NCBI RefSeq assembly: GCF_042747725.1
Contig: NZ_JBHZGO010000105.1
Span: 1-64,000, forward strand
Reading direction: 5' to 3'
From: FACHB-T130 sp042747725
GTDB lineage: Bacteria; Cyanobacteriota; Cyanobacteriia; Cyanobacteriales; FACHB-T130
Length of the DNA stretch: 64,000 nt
Shown one piece after another: positions 36,584 to 44,774 of the stretch. The position numbers and the translations under genes were made by a program. Each line of letters begins with the position of its first letter. The stretch's first letter is position 1. The notes under the pieces are model-generated. The model saw only the letters and a list, made by a program, of their open reading frames with translations, searched no databases and was not told the DNA's origin.

Positions 36584-36943
36584 TTATCCAAGCGTCTCTG
36601 ATGAGCCATTTTGTGGAGCATCAGGCTCCAAATCCAAAGCGAAAAGAATAGCTTGTTTGATTTGAAGCATTACTTCATCTGGCAGTTTACCCAGTTTTCG
36701 CTCAAGTCTCAGTCTTGGGATAGAAGCCAAACCTTGCACATTTGCTATGGATTCCCGCTCAAGGAAGTGGAGCTTGGGCAGTACAACTTCGTATAAACTT
36801 TCCCTATTCTGAGTTGTCAGTGGCACATAAATCACCAAAGCCCGTGGCGGATTCGGATCGTAGCGAGATAAAATCACAACGGGTCGCGTCTTCGCCGCCA
36901 ATCCCAGATCGGCAAGCCAAACTTCACCGGGTTTCCGGTTCAT
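36584..36943 (-). CDS. MazF/PemK-type toxin
   Basis: The 119-residue protein belongs to the MazF/PemK endoribonuclease family, which cleaves mRNA at short sites and stops growth. It has MNRKPGEVWLADLGLAAKTR, with the active-site arginine in KTRPVVILSRYD. The strand VIYVPLTTQNRESLYEVVLP and the ANVQGLASIPRLRL segment carry the family's conserved Thr and Gln/Arg positions. Its length is normal. It overlaps the upstream antitoxin gene by 20 bases, which implies translational coupling, as in most type II pairs. Confidence 0.88.
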   Translation of the reverse strand: MNRKPGEVWLADLGLAAKTRPVVILSRYDPNPPRALVIYVPLTTQNRESLYEVVLPKLHFLERESIANVQGLASIPRLRLERKLGKLPDEVMLQIKQAILFALDLEPDAPQNGSSETLG

Positions 36944-37109
36944 CTAGTAAATCCAATACCTCTTGCTCAACAGCTCGCGATCGCAGAATATCCAGAACAT
37001 CCCGATCTGCCATTTCAATGATTTCTGCTACACATTGCCGTACTTGTTCAGCAACATCAGGTTTCCACTGGCGCAATTTTGCGTCTAGTTCCTCTATCAG
37101 GGCATCCAT
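36924..37109 (-). CDS. Antitoxin partner of the MazF-type toxin
   Basis: The 61-residue acidic helical protein (MDALIEELDAKLRQWKPDVA, then EQEVLDLLDEPETR) precedes and overlaps the toxin gene. This is the normal order for an antitoxin that binds and neutralises MazF. Two ATGs compete: 37121 and 37109. The second is chosen because GGAGGT lies four bases before it, within the codons of the longer form. The sequence does not show a clear DNA-binding fold such as AbrB or RHH, so autoregulation is uncertain. The assignment rests mainly on position and size. Confidence 0.65.
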   Translation of the reverse strand: MDALIEELDAKLRQWKPDVAEQVRQCVAEIIEMADRDVLDILRSRAVEQEVLDLLDEPETR

Positions 37110-37170
37110 AGATACCTCCATTGTCGGTTGTGGAGTGTCTCAAATTCAATACTAGAATATCTTTCCAAGA

Positions 37171-37257
37171 GCGATCGCGCGTTGCGCCGACCTGTCGGTT
37201 CGCGTTTTGGTGGTTGTAGTAGATGCGATCGCGCGTTGCGCCGACCTGTCGGTTCGC
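37171..37257 (+). repeat. Two tandem copies of the HIP1-linked repeat
   Basis: GCGATCGCGCGTTGCGCCGA followed by CCTGTCGGTTCGCG occurs at 37171-37204 and again at 37224-37257, spaced by 19 bases. These are copies 4 and 5 of the dispersed family, opposite in orientation to those at 2291 and 18841. Confidence 0.85.
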
Positions 37258-37311
37258 GCAGTAAAAGAGGGAATAACGCGATCGCATCCATTAGTCAAAT
37301 TCTCTGGCAGC

Positions 37312-38721
37312 CTACCTAATTGTCTGTACTGGCTTCCAACTATCCAACGATTTCCGAATTGAGGTCAATTCATTCATATATTCATTCAGTTGGGCTTTCC
37401 GTTCCTTCAAAATTGCCACAATTCGATCGGGATCTGCTTCCTGCTTCTGGGGTTCGTTTGCCAAATGGTCAAGCTGATTCTCTAATGTTACAATTGCCTC
37501 ATTAATTGGCGGTTCTAAACTTTGGGAATCTCCCTTTTTTTGAATACTTTCAGTTTTTATTTCCCAGTTCATGAGGCTGGTATTCAGAGAATCTTCAATT
37601 ACTTTAGCAGCTTTATTGAGTTCTGCCAAAACTCCATTCAGAAGGTTCCAACCTGAATTTTGAATAATTCTTTGAAGCACTATTTCTTGAATAACCGGAA
37701 TTCCGCTATCTTTTAGAACTTTAGGCGCAATTTCTATAGGTTGGGGAACTCTAAATTCACCTTCCTCGGTTTCTTCAATATAGTTCCCTAAAAATACTTG
37801 TACAAACTCTTTTGTATGACTGCTAGTTGCTGTGCTGCTTTGAATCAGTTTTGCTAAAAGTCCTTTTTTAGAACTTGCCGAATAGATAATTGGATTGGAA
37901 AAACCTAAGCCAAATAACTTTTGTTTCCAAATTTCTATGACCTCAGGAACGTCTGCATCTGTGTCCGGTTTCGGCTCAATTTCATTAATAACAAAGAAAA
38001 CTTTACTTTGATTTACTGCTAAAATTTTGCGGTAATTGTCTATTATTTTCTTTAAAAAACCGGAGATAGACTCATTTTGAAAATCGCTATCGTTTAAAAT
38101 AAACAAAATCACATCACTAATTTTTAAAGCTTCCAAAATAATCTGTTTCTGGTCTGTTGTCGGGGTAGATTCCCGCTCATTTTGAACAGGCAGATCGGTC
38201 AGGGTGAAGCCAGCTAGAGATGAAAGCGTGCTAATTGCTTCAATCGGATGTTCTATTTTAAAGCGGATAGTATTGTCAGGATTATGATGATTCCGAATAT
38301 AGTGGGTACGCTCTTGGAATTTTTGTTGAATTTCGACCGCATCACCAGAGGCGATCGCAACAGGTTGCCGATTTCCTTCTCGATACTCCAGAAATCTAGG
38401 CACTTGTCCAGAGTCAATATGTCGAATATCTGTACGGCAGACAGTACTCGCTTCGGCTTCACTTGGTAAAATATCTGCCCCCATTAAGGCATTGAGAAAG
38501 GTGTTTTTGTCTGCATTCTGGGGAGCAATAACCGCCACTTGATACTTCTGCTCTTTTAAGGCGTATAGCGCTTTAGTAATGTCATTTTCAATGCGTTGTA
38601 ACGCCTTGGTATCGTCTCCCTCGCCTTCGCGTGTCGCTCGAATCTCTTGAAGGGACTGTAAGAGTAGCCTGCCTGTGATATAGATGCTGTCGTGTGCTGC
38701 TTGGAACTGTTCAGAAGACAT
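37312..38721 (-). CDS. Dynamin-like protein with eroded GTPase motifs
   Basis: The 469-residue protein has the layout of a bacterial dynamin-family GTPase: an N-terminal helical part, a G-domain (about 60-270), then long helices (coiled coil near 400-460). The NTFLNALMGADILPSEAEAS segment matches the family's 'STFLNAL.G.DILP....pTT' after the P-loop. The nucleotide motifs are degraded. The P-loop is VAVIAPQNADKN instead of G....GK[ST], switch II is LTDLPVQN instead of DxPG, and the base-specificity motif reads VINEIEPK instead of NK.D. It may have lost GTPase activity and act as a scaffold. Family assignment is by layout; membrane remodelling is the family role, not shown here. Confidence 0.7.
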   Translation of the reverse strand: MSSEQFQAAHDSIYITGRLLLQSLQEIRATREGEGDDTKALQRIENDITKALYALKEQKYQVAVIAPQNADKNTFLNALMGADILPSEAEASTVCRTDIRHIDSGQVPRFLEYREGNRQPVAIASGDAVEIQQKFQERTHYIRNHHNPDNTIRFKIEHPIEAISTLSSLAGFTLTDLPVQNERESTPTTDQKQIILEALKISDVILFILNDSDFQNESISGFLKKIIDNYRKILAVNQSKVFFVINEIEPKPDTDADVPEVIEIWKQKLFGLGFSNPIIYSASSKKGLLAKLIQSSTATSSHTKEFVQVFLGNYIEETEEGEFRVPQPIEIAPKVLKDSGIPVIQEIVLQRIIQNSGWNLLNGVLAELNKAAKVIEDSLNTSLMNWEIKTESIQKKGDSQSLEPPINEAIVTLENQLDHLANEPQKQEADPDRIVAILKERKAQLNEYMNELTSIRKSLDSWKPVQTIR

Positions 38722-38876
38722 AGCGATCGTCCGCCGAAAGGGGCTAGCGTAAGTTAGCTAAAGCTTACATCAGCTGAACGCAGAAGAAGCAAGCAAAAGT
38801 GACAGTTGCGATCGCAGGCTACTACACGCTCAAGCATTGCAGACAAAAGTAGCGAGCATCCGCCCACCAATCGGTT

Positions 38877-40322
38877 TTACATCGTGCTTGACTCCTTACC
38901 AGCTTGGGCAAAATGAAGACAATGCTTTAAGAATCGAGCGGGAATCTCCGGACATCCGCCAAAATGAAGATGGACGTAGGAAGCATGAACGTGATGCACC
39001 GCCCATCCCTCGCTAGTAATCGGGCTGTGGGGATCGTACCCCCGAATTTGAAATAGAGGCGCTTCCGGTTCCTCAGTTAAGTGGGAACGGTGAAACTCAT
39101 GCCCCCAAACGGTTGCCCCAGTAGGCAGGAGGGGACTTTCTTGCAGCGCGATCGCTTGCCGATACCCCAAACTCAGGCGCGAATTCATCGCGGCTGTGGT
39201 GGGCAAAACTCCTACCATTGGGTAAGAATTTCCCTCAAAATCTACAATCTGTTCCGACAAATACATTAAACCGCCACACTCGGCATAAGTGGGCATTCCC
39301 GCCAGGATTGCCTTCCGCACTGCATCACGAGTCGCGGTATTTTCAGCCAAGTTTTGGGCAAAAACTTCAGGGAAACCACCCCCAAAATACAATCCTTGGA
39401 TGTCTTCTGGTAAGCTTTTGTCCGTCAGCGGACTCCAAAACACCAATTCTGCTCCCAAAAATGCGAGTACATCTAGATTGTCCTGGTAATAGAAGCTGAA
39501 ACCGCGATCGCGTGCAACAGCAATTCTTAAAGGATCGAGGATGTACCCCGACGGTTGGGATGAAGTATCAATCAATTCTACCTGTTGCCTTTGTTCTACC
39601 TTGAGAAGCGGCAAGAGGTGTTCCCACTCAAAGCAACTGTCTCCCAAATCGGCAAGCCGATCGATTAAAGCGTCCATCTGAGAAAGCTCTGCGGTGGGCA
39701 CCAAGCCCAGATGTCGGTCGGGAATGCTGATATTATCCTGTCGCCGCAGAATACCTAGAACGGGCAACTGCAAGGGTTCCAGAGCGTCTTTGAGAAGTTG
39801 CAGGTGGCGATCGCTTCCCACCCGATTTAGCACCACTCCAGCCATCTTGATTCTAGAGTCAAAGGAACGATAGCCATGAGCGATCGCTGCCACCGAACCA
39901 GATAACCGGCTGCAATCTAACACCAACAGCACGGGTAAATCCAAAAGTCGCGCAATATGAGCCGTACTCCCAAAATCAGTGCTGAGTGCAGAATCTTCCG
40001 CTTCTTGGTTAATGTTTAATTTTTCATTTTTAATTCTCTTGACTCCATCAAATAGCCCCATTACCCCTTCCACTACGGCATAGTCGCTCCCGCAACGATG
40101 ACGTAAAAAACACTGCTGCACGTAAGTTTCAGAGGTCAGCACCGGGTCTAAATTTCGACAGGCACGACCAGTCACGTACCTGTGAAACATGGGATCGATA
40201 TAATCTGGGCCAACTTTAAAAGATTGAACCTTGTAACCCTGACGACATAAAGACGACAGCAGGGCGAGCGTAACTGTTGTCTTGCCCACCCCGCTGCGTT
40301 CTCCTGCGATCGCTAAAGCCAT
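38877..40322 (-). CDS. cbiA: Cobyrinate a,c-diamide synthase with in-frame repeat insert
   Basis: This glutamine amidotransferase amidates the a and c side chains of cobyrinic acid in B12/pseudo-B12 synthesis. The N-terminal P-loop is ALAIAGERSGVGKTTVTLAL, with SFKVGPDYIDPMFH downstream. The C-terminal class I amidotransferase domain has PTYAECGGLMYLSEQI with the catalytic Cys. The start is set at 40322 (MALAIAGERSG); eight upstream codons beginning at 40346 derive from an AATGAAC repeat. Between about residues 92 and 116 an extra KNEKLNINQEAEDSALST interrupts the conserved LFDGV....DFGSTAHIARLL stretch. It is encoded by a dispersed repeat. B12 is needed by the class II ribonucleotide reductase at 48381-50926. 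Confidence 0.93.
   Translation of the reverse strand: MALAIAGERSGVGKTTVTLALLSSLCRQGYKVQSFKVGPDYIDPMFHRYVTGRACRNLDPVLTSETYVQQCFLRHRCGSDYAVVEGVMGLFDGVKRIKNEKLNINQEAEDSALSTDFGSTAHIARLLDLPVLLVLDCSRLSGSVAAIAHGYRSFDSRIKMAGVVLNRVGSDRHLQLLKDALEPLQLPVLGILRRQDNISIPDRHLGLVPTAELSQMDALIDRLADLGDSCFEWEHLLPLLKVEQRQQVELIDTSSQPSGYILDPLRIAVARDRGFSFYYQDNLDVLAFLGAELVFWSPLTDKSLPEDIQGLYFGGGFPEVFAQNLAENTATRDAVRKAILAGMPTYAECGGLMYLSEQIVDFEGNSYPMVGVLPTTAAMNSRLSLGYRQAIALQESPLLPTGATVWGHEFHRSHLTEEPEAPLFQIRGYDPHSPITSEGWAVHHVHASYVHLHFGGCPEIPARFLKHCLHFAQAGKESSTM
39974..40040. repeat. Translated repeat inside cbiA
   Basis: It combines CAGTGCTGAGTGCAG with TTTTTCATTTTTAATT blocks and is read in frame. The encoded peptide (KNEKLNINQ) closely matches KNEKLKIKNQ in the ABC ATPase at 20064-21212. 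Confidence 0.75.
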
Positions 40323-40385
40323 ATTTGGTAATTGCTTGTTGTTCATTGTTCATTTATGTTGCTATGAACGATGAACAATTAGCGA

Positions 40386-41762
40386 TTAGCCATTAGCGAT
40401 CGCTAATTTCAGAATTGCCGTGGTGATCGCCATACTTTCTACGTAAAGCATATCCCGACTCCAGCGCCGCAACTGCTGACTTAACAAGAACTCAGCCTTT
40501 TGGTCAGACATCGGCGCTACCTGCTGAATCCGGCAAGCTTGGGCACCACCACCTGCCTCCATCCGCATACAACCCGTGGTTTCGGAACACAAAACCGTAC
40601 AACAGTCTGCATCCAGGTTCGTCGAACTCAGACGCAGCGCAATCAAGTCACCCGGTATATCGCCCCAGTCAGCAGTGGGAATCCCCGCCAACTCCGCTTC
40701 TATCGTCCGCTGATCGGGAGCAACAAATTGAATACGCTTGATATCATAATCACCGCCTTCTTGTGTATAAGAAACGGGGTGCCACTGCAACCGACTTCCC
40801 AGCCAACCGATAAACATCAGTGCTTGGTCGGGATTGCCCTTTTCATAATTAATCGTCACCTTATCCACTTCCTTGAGAGCCTCGCGGCGCTCTGGTGGAT
40901 CGAAAGCCTCGGCGGTTAACTCTTGCCACGGAGCCAGCCGACGCCAATTCAGGTCAGCAACCGGAACGCCTTGTTCCAGAACGGTTTGTACCCGCAGTAA
41001 ATCGTCCTCTGGTTCGTTGAAAACACAGGAATCAACGATGACAGAATTGCAGACTGCTGCCAGCCGCTTAAACAGACCATCATTGGGATCGGGCGTTCCC
41101 TTCCACCAGAGGAACTTAGGCAGACCGCCGATTAGCAGCCCAGTCACAATCCCACCGATGCGTTCCAGCGCTTCCGCAGTGCCTTGCAGAGTAATGTATT
41201 CGCAGCAGATGAGCGTATTTTGACTTTGCTTTTGGATGGGGCAATAGGCTGAGACTTGGGCAGTCACGCCTTCATCTTGCCCGGAGACGGGACACAAGGC
41301 AATGATGCGGCAGGGATTAGCGGCAGCGATCGCATCCGCAATTCTAAAGCTATCTGAGGAAGACTGCTGACCGTTACTGGCATCTGCCTCGGTTGTATTC
41401 CCAGCGGAGCGTTTCTTAGCTTGCTCTACTCGCAGTCGGTCGAGGATTCCGGCATCCGTCTTGCCCGTTACCGGCAGTCCATAAGCTTTCTGAGCCGCCT
41501 TGAGAGCCGCCACCGTCAACGGTCCATCAATTCCATCGATCGGGCCTTTGTAAAATTTTAAGGCTGCCAACAGCTGCTGAGTTTCCTCCGGTTCGTAAAC
41601 CACAAAAGTAAACGTGGTTGCCCGTGTAGCCAAAGGAGACTCGCCATTGCCATTGTCGCTATTGTAGCTTTGCCAAATTTGATGCAGTTCCGCCTCAATT
41701 TCTGTCATTGAAACATCTTTGGGCGGCTGTATTGAAACAATCGGAAGAGATTGTGTGGTCAT
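40386..41762 (-). CDS. opcA: Glucose-6-phosphate dehydrogenase assembly/activator protein OpcA
   Basis: OpcA is needed for oligomerisation and redox activation of glucose-6-phosphate dehydrogenase in cyanobacteria. The 458-residue protein contains the conserved FLWWKGTPDPNDGLFKRLAA and VNDSCVF-like SVIVDSCVFNEPEDDL segments. An N-terminal section (LAALKFYKGPIDGIDGPLTV and AALKAAQKAYGLPVTGKTDA) resembles a peptidoglycan-binding-type helical repeat, present in filamentous cyanobacterial OpcA. It is the last gene of the fbp-tal-zwf-opcA cluster, directly after zwf. The spacers contain STRR-like repeats (41770-41850) rather than terminators. Confidence 0.93.
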   Translation of the reverse strand: MTTQSLPIVSIQPPKDVSMTEIEAELHQIWQSYNSDNGNGESPLATRATTFTFVVYEPEETQQLLAALKFYKGPIDGIDGPLTVAALKAAQKAYGLPVTGKTDAGILDRLRVEQAKKRSAGNTTEADASNGQQSSSDSFRIADAIAAANPCRIIALCPVSGQDEGVTAQVSAYCPIQKQSQNTLICCEYITLQGTAEALERIGGIVTGLLIGGLPKFLWWKGTPDPNDGLFKRLAAVCNSVIVDSCVFNEPEDDLLRVQTVLEQGVPVADLNWRRLAPWQELTAEAFDPPERREALKEVDKVTINYEKGNPDQALMFIGWLGSRLQWHPVSYTQEGGDYDIKRIQFVAPDQRTIEAELAGIPTADWGDIPGDLIALRLSSTNLDADCCTVLCSETTGCMRMEAGGGAQACRIQQVAPMSDQKAEFLLSQQLRRWSRDMLYVESMAITTAILKLAIANG

Positions 41763-41769
41763 ATTCGTT

Positions 41770-41850
41770 GCTAATTGCTAATTGTTCATTGTTCATTGTT
41801 CATTGTTCATTGTTCATTGCTATTAACCATGAACGATGAACCATGAACTA
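41770..41850. repeat. ATTGTTC tandem repeat with inverted arm
   Basis: Five ATTGTTC heptamers in tandem are followed by ACCATGAACGATGAACCATG, the inverse sense, so a stem can form between zwf and opcA. A relative lies between cbiA and opcA (about 40338-40380) and supplies the first codons of the long form of cbiA. Confidence 0.75.
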
Positions 41851-43380
41851 TTAGAGCCTGCGCCAGCGGCGTCCATCTTGATTAATCAGCAGTTCTGCCT
41901 CCTCTGGCTCCCAAGTTCCCGCTTCATACTGGGGAATTGAGGTCGGGTCAGTCATCGCTTCCCAAGCGTTTAATGCCGGTGTCACAACACGCCACGCTTC
42001 TTCCACTTCATCAGCTCTGGTGAACAAAGTTTGGTCGCCTAGCATACAGTCGATTAACAGCCGGTCATAAGCATCGGACGTTGCCATCCCAAACGAGGAA
42101 CCATAGCTAAAGTCCATATCTACCGACCGCGTCCGCAGTTCTGTTCCCGGCATTTTGGCTTCAAACCGTAGAGAAATCCCTTCATTCGGCTGAATCCGCA
42201 TCGTCAGCACATTCGGGCTAGCTTGTTGGGCGGCAGATTGAAAGATTAAGAAAGGAACTTCGCGGAAGTGGATGGAAATCTCACTGACCTTTTTGGGTAG
42301 CCGCTTGCCAGTTCGCATATAGAAAGGAACTCCTTGCCAGCGCCAGTTATCAATTAGCAGCTTCATGGCGACATAAGTTGGCGTCGTGGAGTTGGGATCG
42401 ACCCCCGGTTCTTCTCGATACCCAGGCACCGGCTTACCCTTCATCCACCCAGCAGAGTATTGACCCCTGACCGCTGATAACTCCAGGTTATGCACGTCTG
42501 CCAAGTGAGTTGCTTGCAGAACCTTCATTTTTTCTGTGCGGATACTATCGGCATCCAGGGAATTGGGCGGTTCCATTGCTGTGAGGCAGAAAGTCTGCAT
42601 CAGGTGGTTCTGCATCATATCCCGCAAGGCTCCGGAGCTTTCGTAGTATCCGGCACGGTCTTCGACGCCTACGGTTTCTGCCACCATAATTTGAACGTGA
42701 TCGACAAACTGCCGGTTCCAAATCGGCTCAAAAATTGCGTTAGCGAAACGAAAAACTAGGAGATTCTGAACCGTTTCTTTACCCAGATAGTGGTCGATGC
42801 GGTAAACCTGTTTTTCTTGGCAAACCTGCTGCACTACGCGGTTCAGAGCTTGGGCGGAGTTGAGATCCCGTCCAAAGGGTTTTTCAATCACCAAACGGGT
42901 TTTAAGTGCGTCATCAAGCATTCCCGCCGTACCCAGTTGGCGAAGGGCTTCTGTGAAGAATTTGGGAGAAACGGAGAGGTAAAATACGCGGTTTCCTCGC
43001 GTTCCGCGCTGACCATCCAATTCTGCTAAGAAGGCTTTCAGTTTCTGATAGCTTTCTGGCTTGTCAATATCACCAGGGCAGTAATACAGACCTTGGGCGA
43101 AGTCTTGCCAGAGTTCTTCTGAGCCAATACCATCGCTAAATTCTTCGATCCCCTGGCGCATCTGCTCCCGGAAGTAGTCGTGGCTCCAGTCCCGACGCGC
43201 CACGCCGACAATGGTCATTTCTGCTGGCAGGCGTCGTTGCAGCTTCATCTGATAGAGAGCTGGCACGAGCTTCCGTTGCGTCAAGTCTCCGGATGCCCCG
43301 AAGATTACCAAAATCTGCGGCTCTGGTATCCGTTCCTGCCGCAACCCAACACGTAAAGGATTTTCTAGCAGTGTGACCAT
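41851..43380 (-). CDS. zwf: Glucose-6-phosphate 1-dehydrogenase
   Basis: It catalyses NADP-dependent oxidation of glucose-6-phosphate, the entry to the oxidative pentose phosphate pathway used at night or for nitrogen fixation. The 509-residue protein has the dinucleotide-binding VIFGASGDLTQRKLVPALYQ (residues 27-46), the active-site YRIDHYLGKETVQNLLVFRF and the structural DKP-type FVIEKPFGRDLN-like segment (LVIEKPFGRDLNSAQ). Its length is normal. It lies between tal and opcA. Redox control by thioredoxin is expected for cyanobacterial enzymes and acts partly through OpcA. Confidence 0.98.
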   Translation of the reverse strand: MVTLLENPLRVGLRQERIPEPQILVIFGASGDLTQRKLVPALYQMKLQRRLPAEMTIVGVARRDWSHDYFREQMRQGIEEFSDGIGSEELWQDFAQGLYYCPGDIDKPESYQKLKAFLAELDGQRGTRGNRVFYLSVSPKFFTEALRQLGTAGMLDDALKTRLVIEKPFGRDLNSAQALNRVVQQVCQEKQVYRIDHYLGKETVQNLLVFRFANAIFEPIWNRQFVDHVQIMVAETVGVEDRAGYYESSGALRDMMQNHLMQTFCLTAMEPPNSLDADSIRTEKMKVLQATHLADVHNLELSAVRGQYSAGWMKGKPVPGYREEPGVDPNSTTPTYVAMKLLIDNWRWQGVPFYMRTGKRLPKKVSEISIHFREVPFLIFQSAAQQASPNVLTMRIQPNEGISLRFEAKMPGTELRTRSVDMDFSYGSSFGMATSDAYDRLLIDCMLGDQTLFTRADEVEEAWRVVTPALNAWEAMTDPTSIPQYEAGTWEPEEAELLINQDGRRWRRL

Positions 43381-43384
43381 AGAA

Positions 43385-43515
43385 GGATAGTTTTGAATTT
43401 TGAATTTTGAGTTTTGAATTTTGAGTTTTGAGTTTTAAATTCATAGATGAATTGATAGTTTTGAATTATCAGGCTATTTTCTTAACTCAAAACTCAGCAC
43501 TCAAAACTCAAAACT
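43385..43515. repeat. TTTTGAA/TTTTGAG tandem repeat with inverted arm
   Basis: The spacer between tal and zwf has iterated GTTTTGAATTTTGA units. About 80 bases later come the inverse CTCAAAACTCAGCACTCAAA units, so a long imperfect stem can form in the operon transcript. Confidence 0.75.
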
Positions 43516-43518
43516 TGC

Positions 43519-44673
43519 TTACACAGGTTGCAGATGTTTGATTTTCTCTTCCAAGGATGCTGTTAGAGATTCAAAGGGCTTCACAAATTTCTCAATTCCT
43601 TCGACTAGCAATTCGTCCATCACTTCGTCTAGATTGATGTCGATGTCGGGGTCTTTGAGACTTTCGATCAGATGATAAGCTTCTTCCACCCCAGTTTCAA
43701 TGCGAGAGGCAACGTCGCAGTGGTCGGCGCAGGCTTCAATGGTATTTGGTGGCAAGGTGTTTACTGTTTCTGGGCCAACCAGCTCATCAACATACATTAC
43801 ATCGCTGTAGCTGGGGTCTTTGGTGCTGGTGCTTGCCCACAACAACCGCTGGACATTCGCACCTTTTTGTGCTAGAGCTTTCCAGCGATCGCTCCCAACG
43901 ATCTCTTTGTACTTCTGGTAGGCAATTTTGGCGTTAGCGATCGCTATTTTGCCCTTAATTGCTAAAAGTTCTGCCTTTTTCTCGATTCGATCGACGCCTG
44001 CTTTCAGCTTGGCATCAATGCGACCATCAATATTAATATCGATGCGGCTGAGGAAGAAACTCGCCACCGAGGAGATTTTGCTGATGTCTTTGCCTGCCGC
44101 TGCCCGCTTTTCTAAGCCGCGAATGTAAGCCCAAGCAGTCTCAATATAGCTCTCCACAGAGAATAGCAGCGTCACGTTGACGTTGATCCCGTCTGAGATG
44201 ACTTGCTCGACGGCTGGCAAGCCTGCTGAGGTGCCGGGAATCTTGATCATGACGTTATCTTTACCGATTTCTTGGTAATAACGTCGGGCTTCCTCAATTG
44301 TGGCTTGGGTGTCGTGGGCGATGGTTGGCGGTACTTCAATGCTGACGTACCCATCCAGACCTTCAGAAGAGTCATAGACAGGGCGGAGGATATCGCAGGC
44401 ATTGCGGATATCCTCAAACACCAGCGATTCGTAAATTTTGTAAACTGGCAATCCAGCTTTGATCCCGGCTTCAATATCGGCGTCGTAGATGGCATTTCCG
44501 GCGATCGCTTTTTCAAAGATAGCTGGATTAGAGGTGATCCCGCAGATCCCCTGATTCTCAACCATATCTTTGAGTTCGCCGCTTTGAATCAAATCGCGGG
44601 TCAAGTTATCCATCCAGATACTCTGACCGTATTCTTTGATCTCTAATAGATGATTGTTTGGCATATCTGTCAT
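43519..44673 (-). CDS. tal: Transaldolase
   Basis: It transfers a dihydroxyacetone unit between sugar phosphates in the non-oxidative pentose phosphate pathway. The 384-residue protein is of the longer TalB-like bacterial class. It has GICGITSNPAIFEKAIAG at the N-terminus and the Schiff-base lysine in DNVMIKIPGTSAGLPAVEQV. INVNVTLLFSVESYIETAWA follows. WASTSTKDPSYSDVMYVDEL is the conserved C-terminal part. The start is set at 44673 (MTDMPNNHLLEIKEYGQS) because AGGAG lies eight bases upstream; 24 earlier open codons lack support. It sits between fbp and zwf in one operon. Confidence 0.96.
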   Translation of the reverse strand: MTDMPNNHLLEIKEYGQSIWMDNLTRDLIQSGELKDMVENQGICGITSNPAIFEKAIAGNAIYDADIEAGIKAGLPVYKIYESLVFEDIRNACDILRPVYDSSEGLDGYVSIEVPPTIAHDTQATIEEARRYYQEIGKDNVMIKIPGTSAGLPAVEQVISDGINVNVTLLFSVESYIETAWAYIRGLEKRAAAGKDISKISSVASFFLSRIDINIDGRIDAKLKAGVDRIEKKAELLAIKGKIAIANAKIAYQKYKEIVGSDRWKALAQKGANVQRLLWASTSTKDPSYSDVMYVDELVGPETVNTLPPNTIEACADHCDVASRIETGVEEAYHLIESLKDPDIDINLDEVMDELLVEGIEKFVKPFESLTASLEEKIKHLQPV

Positions 44674-44774
44674 TTTTTGGCTCCTAACAATTGTCTTTGT
44701 AACGCCAGATCGATAATGTTCCCGTTGAGCAGCTGGGAAAGCCAATTCGGGAATTTTTTCGAGACCGCAAAACC

